Shown here one piece after another: positions 51,374 to 60,649 of a stretch of DNA of 64,000 nucleotides (its first letter is position 1; the number at the start of each line of letters is the position of its first letter). Under the pieces are notes generated by a model. That model was not told the DNA's origin. It made no database searches and worked only from the letters and a program-made list of their open reading frames with translations. A program made the translations under genes and the position numbers. The stretch is from assembly GCF_024343735.1 (NCBI RefSeq), contig NZ_RJUE01000066.1, positions 124,001-188,000 on the forward strand. Reading direction: 5' to 3'. This DNA is from Lacihabitans sp. CCS-44 (lineage in GTDB: Bacteria; Bacteroidota; Bacteroidia; Cytophagales; Spirosomataceae).

Positions 51374-53119
51374 ATGGTCACATTTTTAAAAATGTGCGGC
51401 ACTTTGTGCCTAATTTTGCTAAGCCTTTTTGGCTATGGGCAGGTAGACAATACGAGTAATTTGGGTTTCGAAAAAGGCAATTTTGACGGCTGGACGCTCA
51501 GCTATGGAAATGTGAAATTGGTCAACAATAAAATCGATTATCAAAACACCCAAAACGGCACTATCCAAAACAGACATTTAATTGTATCTAAATTTCAAGG
51601 TAATGACCCCAAAATAAGCAATGAGTCCATTCCGCTGGTTGGAAAAGAAGGAAACTACGCCATGCGAATAGGTAAAACTCAAAATGGAAATACTTGGGAA
51701 AGAGCCGCCACAACTTTCAAAATAACAGCTAATCATACTTTGTTCCAGTATCATTTTGCCGTTTTGCTGCAAGAAGATGACGGCACACGCCACACCAAAC
51801 CTCAGAAACCCGGTTTTTCGTTAAAAATCACAGATTTGGCTGGTACTCAAATAACTTGTGGCGACTTCGATGTACAGCTCGAAGGTAATCTTTTGGCAGG
51901 TTTCAAAGCCCAAGGCGATATAGAATATAGAAACTGGACAACTGGAGCCATAGATCTGAGACAGCATATTGGAAAAACTTTAAAAGTGGAAGTAACCGCA
52001 CACGGTTGCACAGGACAAGGTCATTTTGGGTATGCCTATTTTGACGCTGAATTGCTAAAATCTGAGATAAAACAAGCCTCCGTTTGCCCTGATATTAATG
52101 GAAACATGACTCTTTTGGCACCCGATGGTTTTGAAAAATACCAATGGAGCAACGGAAGTCTGAGCAAAGCACTTTCGGCCAAAACAGTACTTGGTGAGCC
52201 ATTTAAAGTTACCATTACGCCTTTTTCAAGTTTAGACGCCGCATGCAATTTCTCGCTTTTTTATACTGTTCCTTTCAAAACGACTAGCCAAAACTTAAAA
52301 GCGTCGATTTGTGACGGAGAAAACTTCAAAATAGATGACCAAGTATACACAACCACTGGTAGCTATACCAAAATAATATCAAGAGGCGGAATATGCGACA
52401 GCACAGTTAATCTCGAACTTTTGGTAAGTGAAGTACCAAAATTCAACACCATCATAAATAAATGTGAGGGAGAAAGTGTCACTGTAAGAGACACCATAAT
52501 TACCACAAGCGGGAACTACAGAATCAGAATCCAAAGATCCGGAAAGTGCGATTCAGTGGTAAATGCAGACGTGAATTTTGAAAAACTTGAAATAAAAGCA
52601 ACTGAAAACCAAAGAATTACAATAGGAGACCCCATCGAACTTGTGGGTGAAACTACAAATGGAAATGAAGGAAACACAAAATGGCTAAGTACAACTCAAG
52701 AACTATGTAACGCTTGCCACAAAATAACTTTAGAACCCATTTCTGACCAAAATTATTTTTTTGAAACTGTAAGTCAAACCGGACTTTGTAAACGGACAGA
52801 CACCACCGCTATAAAGGTCGTACCCTGTATGGTACATTTTCCAGATTCATTCTCGCCAAATGCTGATCCGCTAAATGCAAAATTCTTTGGTTTTGGAAGT
52901 AAATGCATTGCCAAACTACTCAGTCTAACTGTTTTTGACCGTTGGGGTGAACAGGTATTTATGACAGAAAATATTCCTGTTTCAGACGAAAACTACGGTT
53001 GGGATGGCAAGAAAGCTGGTAAAGAATTGTCTCCTGGACTTTACACTTACGTAGCAAAAGCACAACTTTTAGATGGCTCCATAGAGCAATTCGAAGGCCC
53101 GATTAATCTACTCAGGTGA
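51374..53119 (+). CDS. T9SS type B (gliding-motility C-terminal) surface protein
   Basis: 581 residues with a signal peptide (F-G-Y-G-Q). The mature region begins with a lectin/concanavalin-like jelly roll (G-F-E-K-G-N-F-D-G-W near residue 30), then Ig-like repeats with paired cysteines (C-D-G-E-N-F, I-C-D-S-T-V-N-L, K-C-D-S-V-V-N), and ends in the gliding-motility-associated domain: H-F-P-D-S-F-S-P-N-A-D, L-T-V-F-D-R-W-G-E-Q-V-F, G-W-D-G-K-K-A-G, and Y-T-Y-V-A-K-A. This tail directs secretion by the type IX system with later processing. Surface adhesin or gliding accessory; ligand unknown. Confidence 0.88.
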   Translation: MVTFLKMCGTLCLILLSLFGYGQVDNTSNLGFEKGNFDGWTLSYGNVKLVNNKIDYQNTQNGTIQNRHLIVSKFQGNDPKISNESIPLVGKEGNYAMRIGKTQNGNTWERAATTFKITANHTLFQYHFAVLLQEDDGTRHTKPQKPGFSLKITDLAGTQITCGDFDVQLEGNLLAGFKAQGDIEYRNWTTGAIDLRQHIGKTLKVEVTAHGCTGQGHFGYAYFDAELLKSEIKQASVCPDINGNMTLLAPDGFEKYQWSNGSLSKALSAKTVLGEPFKVTITPFSSLDAACNFSLFYTVPFKTTSQNLKASICDGENFKIDDQVYTTTGSYTKIISRGGICDSTVNLELLVSEVPKFNTIINKCEGESVTVRDTIITTSGNYRIRIQRSGKCDSVVNADVNFEKLEIKATENQRITIGDPIELVGETTNGNEGNTKWLSTTQELCNACHKITLEPISDQNYFFETVSQTGLCKRTDTTAIKVVPCMVHFPDSFSPNADPLNAKFFGFGSKCIAKLLSLTVFDRWGEQVFMTENIPVSDENYGWDGKKAGKELSPGLYTYVAKAQLLDGSIEQFEGPINLLR

Positions 53120-53776
53120 ATCCAACTAAATGATAATCAATACATTGTATAAATAAAAAGCTATGGGCTGTGCTGTAAAAATTGTAATCATTTGAGTACA
53201 AAGACATAATAATTTGTAAAATATTAGAAAAGAATTAACACTTTTGAGAGACCTAAAAACTAAGAACAGTATGTTTATTTATAAAAAATAGACTCTCATA
53301 AAATAATTATTAATGAAAAATATAAAAATCAGACTAGTGATTCACTGGGTAAGATGGATCTATCAAAACTCAGGCTATAAATAGTAGCTTTTTTGGATTT
53401 AATAACTGAATTCACATTATAAAATAAAACTCAGACTTACAATTAGCACACAAACTAGAGTGCAAGCAAACAGGTGCTATTTCAAACAATTAAATGATTC
53501 TCCGTGATAAAAAACTCGTCTTCTCGTTATTTTCAGAAACACAACAAGAAATAAGATGACCCTTGAATTTAAAATAATAAGTAAATAGAAACTTTGAATA
53601 AATTCGATATTTTTATTCTACACATGCAACTTCTCCCCTATTTACTGCATCCATATACCAAAAACCGCTCATACAAGAAAATAAACCATTTATGTATTAA
53701 CCACTACTTTGCATTACATAATACCATTAAGTTTGCATTGAAAAAAGAAGCTATTACAAAAGACAAGCACTAAAAA
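53120..53776. other. Long AT-rich intergenic region
   Basis: 657 bp with no supported gene. A 23-codon ATG frame (53313-53384) is present but unsupported. A near-consensus promoter lies at its downstream end (53708-53735). The rest is AT-rich without repeats that I can see. Confidence 0.4.
53708..53735 (+). promoter_or_regulatory. Bacteroidota-type promoter
   Basis: TTTG at 53708-53711, 16 bp, then TAAGTTTG at 53728-53735. Start of transcription would be about 35 bp before the ATG at 53777. Confidence 0.65.
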
Positions 53777-56242
53777 ATGAAAAAGCTATTACAATTAACT
53801 TTTGCCTTATTGGCAACAATGAATTCTTTTGCCCAAAATTCTGGGTCAGTAACTGGAGTGGTTTTGGATGAAAAATCTGAAATACTCCCATTCACGAATG
53901 TTCTACTATTAAAAGCCAAAGACAGTACACTGGCGAAGGCAGTGACTTCAGACATTGACGGCAAATTTCTAATCGAAAATGCCGCCTTCAACAACTATTT
54001 ATTGAAAATCTCCATGGTGGGTTATGGAGAAATTTATACGCCAAAGTTCATTTTGAATGAAGCCAACCCTCACTTTAAATTTGAGCCTATAAAGTTGACT
54101 TTACAAACTCAAATGTTAAAGGAAGTCAGTGTTACTGCCAAAAAACCGTTTATAGAGCAACAAATAGACAAAACCGTTGTAAATGTCGAAAACAGCATAG
54201 TCGCTACAGGAAATACACTTCTAGAAATTCTGGAAAAATCTCCTGGAGTAGTAGTAGATAGGCAAAATAATGCCTTGAAACTTAAAAATAAAGATGGTGT
54301 TTTAGTGATGATAGATGGCCGCAGAAATTTCCTCTCTAACGAAGCCTTAATACAGTTTCTCTCGAACTTAAACAGCGAACAAGTAGCTTCTATTGAGATC
54401 ATTACCAATCCTTCATCAAAATATGATGCTCAAGGAAACTCCGGAATCATAAACATAAAATTGAAGAAGAATCTATCTTTTGGAACCAACGGAACATTAA
54501 CTGTTTCTGCAGGAAATACGTTTCTGCCAGATGCCCCCAAAGATCTTTATAGACTTTCTACAAACCTCAGTCTCAACCACCGCAATAAGAAATGGAATTT
54601 GTATGGAAACATAAATCCAGGCAAAAACACATGGTATAATGATAATACTCTAGTGAGATCAACCAACTACGAGGGGCTGAGAAGCGAATTTGATCAAAAA
54701 TCTCAAAGAAATGGAAGTGGAGTTTTTACAAATGGAAAAATTGGTGCTGACTATTTCCTCAGCAGCAAAACCACTTTGGGAGCTATGTTAGATGCCAACA
54801 ATTGGGAAGGAAGCGGCGTAAATTCTGGCCTGACGAATATCGTAGAAATCAAAAATGGTGTGCGTACAGCTAGTAGCTTGATTCCTAGTTCTAAAAACGA
54901 CAATGCTAATTTTAACATTACGGCCAACATGAACCTCAAACATAACTTTGACGACAAAGGCAAGGAATTGACGGTCGATTTAGACTACAGTGGCTTTAAC
55001 AACACGTCGCTTTCTAACTTTGAAAACAAGTTTTTTGATGCAACCAATAAACTAACTGAAAATCAAATTCAAAGAAATCCAACCTCCACCATCATAGATA
55101 TTTATGCGGCAAAATTCGACTTTTCTTTGCCAACCAAAAACAAAGCAAAGATAGATATAGGAGCCAAAACGAGCTATGTTAAAACAGACAATGACTTTGT
55201 TTTTGAGCAATTACTTGACAACACTTGGGTAAATGACGAGGGCAAAACCAACCATTTTGTATACAAAGAATTTGTGAATGCAGCTTACATAAACTACGGT
55301 AAACAATGGAAAAAAGTGGGAATACAGTCAGGTTTGAGAGCCGAATATACGATATCAGAGGGTAATTCTTTGACACTAAATAAAGTAGTTCCGAAAGAGT
55401 ACTTAAGTCTTTTTCCTACTTTGTTTATAAACCACAACATCAGCAAAAACCATGGCACAAGATATACCTATAGCCGCCGAATTGGAAGACCTAACTACCA
55501 GCAGCTCAACCCATTCTTGTTTTTCTTAGACCCTTATACTTTCCAGAAAGGCAATGAATTTTTGAATCCACAGTTTACCGACAATGCAGAGTTTACCTAT
55601 TCCTACAAAGGGGCATCATCGATAGCGTTTGGTTATTCTTTCACCAAAGACAACATGTTTGATGTAATAGAGCAAGAGGATGACACCAGAAAGACCTTCC
55701 AGACTACTACCAATCTAGAAAAAGTAGAGAATTTTTCAGTAAATATTTCTTTTCCAGTTACTGTCAGGAAATGGTGGACGATGAACAACAACATCAGCGG
55801 ATATTACAACAGATTTAGAGACAGTGATGTGTCTGGTGGTGTGTTAGACATCGGAAATTTTGCTTATAATTTTTACACAGGTAACACTTTTTCTCTTAAA
55901 AAAGGCTGGTCGGCAGAAGCCAATATGTGGTATAATTCACCCAATATTTTCGGAATCATAAAAGCAACAAAACCACAATATGCTGTAAATGCTGGAGTAC
56001 AAAAAGTATTGAACAAAAAAGCTAGATTGAAACTTAACGTGAATGACATGTTTTTAACCTCATTCTTTAATGGAAAAATTGACTATCAAAACATTGACTT
56101 GGCCGTAACCAATCGTTGGTCGAGCCGCAGAGCAACACTCAGCTTCACGTATAACTTTGGTAATCAGAATGTTAAGAGTGCAAGAAGAAGAAGTACCGCC
56201 ACTGACGACCTGAAAAGTAGAGCAGGTGGTGGACAAGGGTAA
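53777..56242 (+). CDS. Outer membrane beta-barrel protein with CarboxypepD_reg-like plug (TonB-dependent receptor-like)
   Basis: 821 residues with a signal peptide (N-S-F-A-Q). A CarboxypepD_reg-like domain (G-S-V-T-G-V-V-L-D-E-K) occupies about 20-110, followed by a plug-like segment with S-V-T-A-K-K-P-F-I-E-Q-Q-I-D-K-T-V-V-N-V, then a large barrel to the C-terminus with many aromatic-Gly strands (Y-T-Y-S-R-R-I-G-R-P-N-Y-Q-Q-L-N-P-F). This is the OMP_b-brl_3 group of TonB-dependent-like receptors. The basic C-terminus (A-R-R-R-S-T-A...G-G-G-Q-G) is unusual for a barrel end. Substrate unknown. Confidence 0.85.
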   Translation: MKKLLQLTFALLATMNSFAQNSGSVTGVVLDEKSEILPFTNVLLLKAKDSTLAKAVTSDIDGKFLIENAAFNNYLLKISMVGYGEIYTPKFILNEANPHFKFEPIKLTLQTQMLKEVSVTAKKPFIEQQIDKTVVNVENSIVATGNTLLEILEKSPGVVVDRQNNALKLKNKDGVLVMIDGRRNFLSNEALIQFLSNLNSEQVASIEIITNPSSKYDAQGNSGIINIKLKKNLSFGTNGTLTVSAGNTFLPDAPKDLYRLSTNLSLNHRNKKWNLYGNINPGKNTWYNDNTLVRSTNYEGLRSEFDQKSQRNGSGVFTNGKIGADYFLSSKTTLGAMLDANNWEGSGVNSGLTNIVEIKNGVRTASSLIPSSKNDNANFNITANMNLKHNFDDKGKELTVDLDYSGFNNTSLSNFENKFFDATNKLTENQIQRNPTSTIIDIYAAKFDFSLPTKNKAKIDIGAKTSYVKTDNDFVFEQLLDNTWVNDEGKTNHFVYKEFVNAAYINYGKQWKKVGIQSGLRAEYTISEGNSLTLNKVVPKEYLSLFPTLFINHNISKNHGTRYTYSRRIGRPNYQQLNPFLFFLDPYTFQKGNEFLNPQFTDNAEFTYSYKGASSIAFGYSFTKDNMFDVIEQEDDTRKTFQTTTNLEKVENFSVNISFPVTVRKWWTMNNNISGYYNRFRDSDVSGGVLDIGNFAYNFYTGNTFSLKKGWSAEANMWYNSPNIFGIIKATKPQYAVNAGVQKVLNKKARLKLNVNDMFLTSFFNGKIDYQNIDLAVTNRWSSRRATLSFTYNFGNQNVKSARRRSTATDDLKSRAGGGQG

Positions 56243-56253
56243 AGTATTATCCT

Positions 56254-56274
56254 CTGCCCAGTGGGCAGTTTTTT
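56254..56274 (+). terminator. Rho-independent terminator
   Basis: CTGCCC-AGT-GGGCAG hairpin followed by six T, 11 bp after the outer-membrane receptor stop. Confidence 0.85.
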
Positions 56275-56301
56275 GTAGCGATTAAAATTTAAAGGAATTC
56301 G

Positions 56302-56336
56302 AAAGACATTTTCATTAGATGAGAGTGTCTTTTTTA
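56302..56336 (+). terminator. Second hairpin terminator between convergent genes
   Basis: 14-bp stem (with G-T pairs) formed by 56302-56315 and 56319-56332 around a 3-nt loop, followed by T-rich sequence on the plus strand; just before the 3' end of the convergent YheT-like gene. Confidence 0.65.
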
Positions 56337-56339
56337 TGT

Positions 56340-57293
56340 TTAATTGGGCAATTTTGAATAAAACTCCCAGCCTAATTCCTCAACCAAACTATGCTTTTGT
56401 CCTTTTACCATAAAACCCACATGGCCTCCATTTTGAGTAAGTTTTAGGTGGATGTTTTTATTGTTTTCCGCACCTTTTATATCCAAACATTCCGGACTTA
56501 AAAACGGATCATTTACCGACTGAACAATAAGAGTGGGGATACAAATGTCTTTTAAAAGAGGTTTGGCAGAAGCTTTTTTGTAAAAATCCTGAGCGTTTTT
56601 ATATCCATGTAATGGAGCGGTGTATCGGTTGTCAAAGATTTCAAAATTTTTGACATCTTTCCAGTAATTATCAATATTAAGAAGTCTATTATCAGGAAAC
56701 ATCCGAGATTTCTGTTCCAACTTTTTCCCTAGTTTTTTCAAGAAACGATTCATATAAAAACGTTTTCCTGGTTTGTCCAGTTCGGCGACAGATGTCGGTA
56801 GATCTAAAGGGACTGATGCAACAACCGCACCTAATATTTGCGATGGCACACTGTGAGCGTATTCGCCTAACAACCTCAATGTCAGGCTCCCGCCCATACT
56901 GAAGCCTGCTAGAAATATTTCTTTATAACCCAAAGAAATGGCATATTCTACCACAAGCTTGAGATCTCCAGCATCGCCGTGGTGATAAAACCGTGGTAGT
57001 TTATTAATTTCCCCACTACAACTCCTTGAATTCCAGCCGAGTCCGTCAAAACCATTCTTGCAAAACTTCTCAACCATTCCAGTGACATAATGCCTTGTGG
57101 AGTCACCCTCAAGGCCATGCGTAGCTATCATGAGCTTTTCACTACCAGTTTTTACCCAATCTAAATCCAAAAAATCGCCATCTGGAAGCGAAATCCTTTC
57201 CCGCACATAAGGCACAGGAATTTTCCGAAACAGACTCGGATAAATGGTTTGTAGGTGTCCGTTTATTTGTAAAAAAGGCGGTTTGAATAGCAT
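56340..57293 (-). CDS. YheT-family alpha/beta hydrolase
   Basis: 317 residues. N-terminal P-P-F-L-Q-I-N-G-H-L-Q-T-I-Y-P is the YheT-group signature. The nucleophile elbow is A-G-F-S-M-G-G-S, and later I-V-Q-S-V-N-D-P-F and N-G-G-H-V-G-F contain the Asp and His. YheT-type hydrolases are serine esterases, often of unknown substrate, related to the plant and yeast EMB8 group. Three bp separate it from the upstream KAS III-like gene, so they are probably co-transcribed and may act on related acyl compounds. Confidence 0.88.
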   Translation of the reverse strand: MLFKPPFLQINGHLQTIYPSLFRKIPVPYVRERISLPDGDFLDLDWVKTGSEKLMIATHGLEGDSTRHYVTGMVEKFCKNGFDGLGWNSRSCSGEINKLPRFYHHGDAGDLKLVVEYAISLGYKEIFLAGFSMGGSLTLRLLGEYAHSVPSQILGAVVASVPLDLPTSVAELDKPGKRFYMNRFLKKLGKKLEQKSRMFPDNRLLNIDNYWKDVKNFEIFDNRYTAPLHGYKNAQDFYKKASAKPLLKDICIPTLIVQSVNDPFLSPECLDIKGAENNKNIHLKLTQNGGHVGFMVKGQKHSLVEELGWEFYSKLPN

Positions 57294-57296
57294 AAA

Positions 57297-58364
57297 TTAA
57301 AACTGATAAACCATGGCATTGCAATGCATCCCCGCTCCTACTGAGGCAAAAACCACCTTCATTCCTGAGGTAATTTCGTAATTACCCAAATCATGCTTTC
57401 TAATCAGATCTAACATGGTAGGAATGGTTGCTACCGAAGTATTGCCAGTAAACTCGATGGTGGTGGGTATTTTCCCTTCGAAAGAAAGTCCCTCTAAACC
57501 ATACATCTGTGCTAAATTATTGGCAAATGCATGGAGCATTTTGCCATTGGCCTGGTGAAACAAAAACATGTCCACATCAGAGGCAGTCAATCCGGCTTTG
57601 TCTAATGCAGCTTTGATTACTTTTGGCACCCATACTGTGGCATATTTGTACACATCTTTTCCGTTCATTTTGAAAAGTGTCGGTGCTTTGAGCTCTTTGT
57701 TGTAAGATTTTGCCAAATAAATGCACGAAATATCCTCCTGTGCATGAGAATAAGTGGCGTATGAAATTATGCCCGTTTTGTCGTCTTCGGCACTGCTTGT
57801 TACTATAGTTGCCCCGCACCCATCAGCCAAAATCATCGAGTCCAAATCATGCGGATCCATCAATCGGGAAGCGACTTCCAAGCCTACAACCAACACATTT
57901 TTTGCATCGCCCATTTGTATGGTTTGGTGGGCTTGTATTATTCCCTGCAACCAACCTGGACAGCCGAAAAGCATATCGTAGGCAAAACATTCATGATTGG
58001 CAATAGTCAGTCTATTTTTCAGAAGAGCAGCCAAATTGGGTACAGTATGAAAGCCATCTCTACCCTCAAGCATGTTGCCAGCATTGTGTGCCACTATGAT
58101 GCCATCAATGAGATTTCTGTCTTTCCCCCACTCTGAAAGGGCGTTTTCGCATGCAGCCACCATCAAAGGCACCGAATCTCCCTTTTCTGAAATATATCCT
58201 CGCTCTTTTATCCCGGTAATTTGTTCGAGTTTGGCAACCATCTCCTCGGTAGACTTGGGCATTGGTAAGCCATCTTCGTTAAGGAAATTTCTATCTAAAA
58301 AATAAGAGTTCGGTATTCTTCGCTCAGGCATTTGAGTACCTGTAGCTGCTATGATGGTTTTCAA
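57297..58364 (-). CDS. 3-oxoacyl-ACP synthase III-like thiolase-fold enzyme
   Basis: 355 residues from a TTG start at 58364, supported by the N-terminal strand I-I-A-A-T-G-T and a promoter at 58404-58429. The thiolase-fold active site: Cys135 in M-L-F-G-C-P-G-W, His in L-F-H-Q-A-N-G-K-M, and the family's G-N-T-S-V-A-T-I-P near the end. FabH/KAS III-like enzymes start fatty acid or polyketide chains; the N-terminal region E-Q-I-T-G-I-K-E-R matches. Not the canonical fabH of a fab cluster, so it may act in a specialised lipid or aryl-polyene-like pathway; function is inferred only. Confidence 0.82.
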   Translation of the reverse strand: MKTIIAATGTQMPERRIPNSYFLDRNFLNEDGLPMPKSTEEMVAKLEQITGIKERGYISEKGDSVPLMVAACENALSEWGKDRNLIDGIIVAHNAGNMLEGRDGFHTVPNLAALLKNRLTIANHECFAYDMLFGCPGWLQGIIQAHQTIQMGDAKNVLVVGLEVASRLMDPHDLDSMILADGCGATIVTSSAEDDKTGIISYATYSHAQEDISCIYLAKSYNKELKAPTLFKMNGKDVYKYATVWVPKVIKAALDKAGLTASDVDMFLFHQANGKMLHAFANNLAQMYGLEGLSFEGKIPTTIEFTGNTSVATIPTMLDLIRKHDLGNYEITSGMKVVFASVGAGMHCNAMVYQF

Positions 58365-58403
58365 AATGGTCTTCGTTTGATGGTATTTGATTCAACAATT
58401 ACA

Positions 58404-58429
58404 CAAAATTACATTATTCCATCATACAA
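58404..58429 (-). promoter_or_regulatory. Promoter of the KAS III-like gene
   Basis: Minus strand TTG (complement of 58427-58429), 15 bp, TAATTTTG (complement of 58404-58411). Confidence 0.5.
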
Positions 58430-58473
58430 TTAGACGATTCTCTTTTTTTGATAAAAAATCTTTTCTAAAAAAG

Positions 58474-58505
58474 GAAAAATGTGAATCATCAGAGAAGATT
58501 CACAT
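58474..58505 (-). terminator. Rho-independent terminator of the universal stress protein gene
   Basis: ATGTGAATC / GATTCACAT hairpin (9-bp arms) followed on the minus strand by TTTTTCC, 26 bp after the stop. Confidence 0.8.
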
Positions 58506-58531
58506 CCAAATACTATGGTAATCTTCAAAAA

Positions 58532-59359
58532 TTAATTTTCAACATAAGTAAAAACCGAGGTTTTGGCATGATTTACTACCGATTCTGCAATGCTTCCTTT
58601 AAAGAAGTGAGCAATCCCTGTTCTGCCGTGCGTGTACATCACTATTAGATCTGCTTGTTCAGTTTCGGCATATTCTTGTATGCCGTATTCGACTGTGTTG
58701 GCATTAAATATCTCAAATTTGCAGTTTGCAAGTCCCAGTTTCTTTGCAAGTTTGTGCATTTTAGCCTCGGCCTCCAAGTAATCAACTTTTCTGTTACCAT
58801 CATCGACATGTAAAAAGTGAAACTCCGCTTTTTTTAAGGGAAGACTATCTATTGCTTTTTTTATAAATTCTTCATGTATAAAATCTACAGCCACAACTAC
58901 TTTTCTAGGTTCAAAAACATCCTGAGAATCCTTTACTACCAACACTGGGCATGAGGCCATTCGCACAACTTCCTCGCTATTTGAGCCACTAAAGAACTCC
59001 TTAAAGCCTTCGGCACCATTTGAACCCATCACTATCAAATCTGCCTTGTGTTCTAAAACGGACTCTACAAAATGTTCACTCGTTTCTTCAATTAATGGCT
59101 TTATTTGCACCCCCGAGTACCTTGAAATGAGTTCCTTCATTTCTTTCTTGGCAGCTTTCAAAATATCCTCCCAAGCGTCATCTATAGACACACCAGAGGC
59201 ACCATATAGCGAATAGTATGCACCTACATTAGCAGTAGGATAGACTTTCACGTTTAGAAGTTCAATTTTTGCGTTTATTTTTTTAGCAATTTCTACAGCG
59301 ACATCCAAAGCTTTGTTGGCAATTTCGCTTAAATCAGTAGGAACCAAAATCTTTTTCAT
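58532..59359 (-). CDS. Universal stress protein, tandem UspA domains
   Basis: 275 residues with two UspA domains. The first (1-145) begins K-K-I-L-V-P-T-D-L-S and has the ATP-binding segment V-M-G-S-N-G-A-E-G-F-K-E-F-F-S-G-S; the second begins K-V-V-V-A-V-D-F and ends V-M-Y-T-H-G-R-T-G-I-A-H-F-F-K-G-S-I-A-E. Binding of ATP is likely in both domains. Cytoplasmic stress response. Standalone with its own terminator. Confidence 0.93.
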   Translation of the reverse strand: MKKILVPTDLSEIANKALDVAVEIAKKINAKIELLNVKVYPTANVGAYYSLYGASGVSIDDAWEDILKAAKKEMKELISRYSGVQIKPLIEETSEHFVESVLEHKADLIVMGSNGAEGFKEFFSGSNSEEVVRMASCPVLVVKDSQDVFEPRKVVVAVDFIHEEFIKKAIDSLPLKKAEFHFLHVDDGNRKVDYLEAEAKMHKLAKKLGLANCKFEIFNANTVEYGIQEYAETEQADLIVMYTHGRTGIAHFFKGSIAESVVNHAKTSVFTYVEN

Positions 59360-59613
59360 GATATTTTTATTTAGGACATTTTTGAATCTCTTTTGGATAT
59401 AAATGTCATAAAAACATCAAAAAAAAAGAATGATTTATACTTTCAGAAATTATGATTTATTGCATGATTTTGGCCTGCTTTTTTTTAAACAAAAAAGACC
59501 AAACCCACGTATAAAGTCAGTTAGAAGAATTAGATTCAGTTGAAAGAGCGAATTCACCGTTTAAAAACATCGGACTTTGAGAAAAAATTGTCCATTGTTT
59601 TTTTAAGAAGTTT

Positions 59614-60462
59614 TCACTTCTCTAATTTGTCAAACTTTGCACCAATTGGCGGTCTATAACTCTCGAAAGGAATCTTTAACAAGGGCGTAAGATGCTCATT
59701 TTCTTTGGGTTCCATGTAGGTATCTATACCATAGATTATATCTTTTTGCTCCATAAACCTGTAAGTACCCAAGAGTCTGTCCCAAACCGAAAAAATGTTT
59801 CCATAGTTGCTGTCGGTATACGGCTGTGTGTAATGATGGTGTATGTGGTGCATGTTTGGGCTAACAATTATATAGCTAAGGGTTTTGTCGAGCCAGGTGG
59901 GCAAAGTAATATTGGCATGATTAAACTGCGACAAAACCACAGACAACGATTGATACAAAAAGACCATCCACATGGGAGCTCCAGTAATGACAACTGCAAT
60001 GGTGGTAAAAATAAACCTAAACACGCTTTCGCCAGGGTGATGACGATTGGCGGTGGTGGTGTCAACGTGTAAGTCGGAGTGGTGAATCAGGTGAAACATC
60101 CACATCCATTTTACTTGATGCTCAAGCCAGTGAATAAAATACGCCCCAATCAAGTCTAAAACCATTAAACCCAAAATGGCATACAACCAAAGCGGCATTT
60201 GGGGCAGCCAATTTATTATTCCAAAATCATTTGCAACAGCCCAATCTGAGGATTTTAACAATACTAAAGCCAAAGAAAAATTAATTAGGACACTAGTAAC
60301 CGTAAAGAAAATATTTATACCGGCATGTTTTACTTTTTGATATTTAAAATTGAAAAGTGGTAATGCCGACTCCCAAATCCAGAAAAAAGTTATACCTCCA
60401 ACTAATAATAATGACCTGTGTAGCGAGGGAATTGTTTTAAAATATTCTATGATTGGTTCCAT
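59614..60462 (-). CDS. Fatty acid hydroxylase/sterol desaturase-family membrane enzyme
   Basis: 282 residues from ATG 60460-60462 (a frame upstream to 60495 lacks support). The diiron His motifs of the family are present: H-W-L-E-H, H-L-I-H-H-S-D-L-H, and H-H-I-H-H-H, spread across several membrane segments (about 20-45, 55-75, 95-120, 155-175). Family members oxidise lipids or sterols using O2 and a nonheme diiron centre; the lipid substrate here is unknown. Near the KAS III/YheT pair, but separated from it by the universal stress gene. Confidence 0.88.
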   Translation of the reverse strand: MEPIIEYFKTIPSLHRSLLLVGGITFFWIWESALPLFNFKYQKVKHAGINIFFTVTSVLINFSLALVLLKSSDWAVANDFGIINWLPQMPLWLYAILGLMVLDLIGAYFIHWLEHQVKWMWMFHLIHHSDLHVDTTTANRHHPGESVFRFIFTTIAVVITGAPMWMVFLYQSLSVVLSQFNHANITLPTWLDKTLSYIIVSPNMHHIHHHYTQPYTDSNYGNIFSVWDRLLGTYRFMEQKDIIYGIDTYMEPKENEHLTPLLKIPFESYRPPIGAKFDKLEK

Positions 60463-60619
60463 AAATGTTTTGTTGTTGATGTGCGAAAATAACATATTTT
60501 TTCTTTATAAAATACCATTGTATTCCAAATACAATAGATTACACAGCCATTTTTTGGTCTGTACACAAAAAACAAATTCTGATTTCGTTTACACAAGATA
60601 TTTTGTTTGAGGATATCTA

Positions 60620-60627
60620 TATATTTG
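60620..60627 (+). promoter_or_regulatory. -7 promoter element (TATATTTG)
   Basis: Exact TAnnTTTG match 22 bp before the ATG at 60650. TTTG at 60602-60605 is 14 bp upstream, a little close. Confidence 0.45.
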
Positions 60628-60649
60628 TATCAAAAACCGAAAATACTAT

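Noticed and set aside
53313-53384. 23-codon ATG frame in the long intergenic region
   Set aside because: Could be a small basic peptide, but nothing beyond chance supports it; noted only for proteomic checks.
57849-58136. Several plus-strand frames opposite the KAS III-like gene
   Set aside because: They follow the codon periodicity of the minus-strand gene and have no family resemblance.
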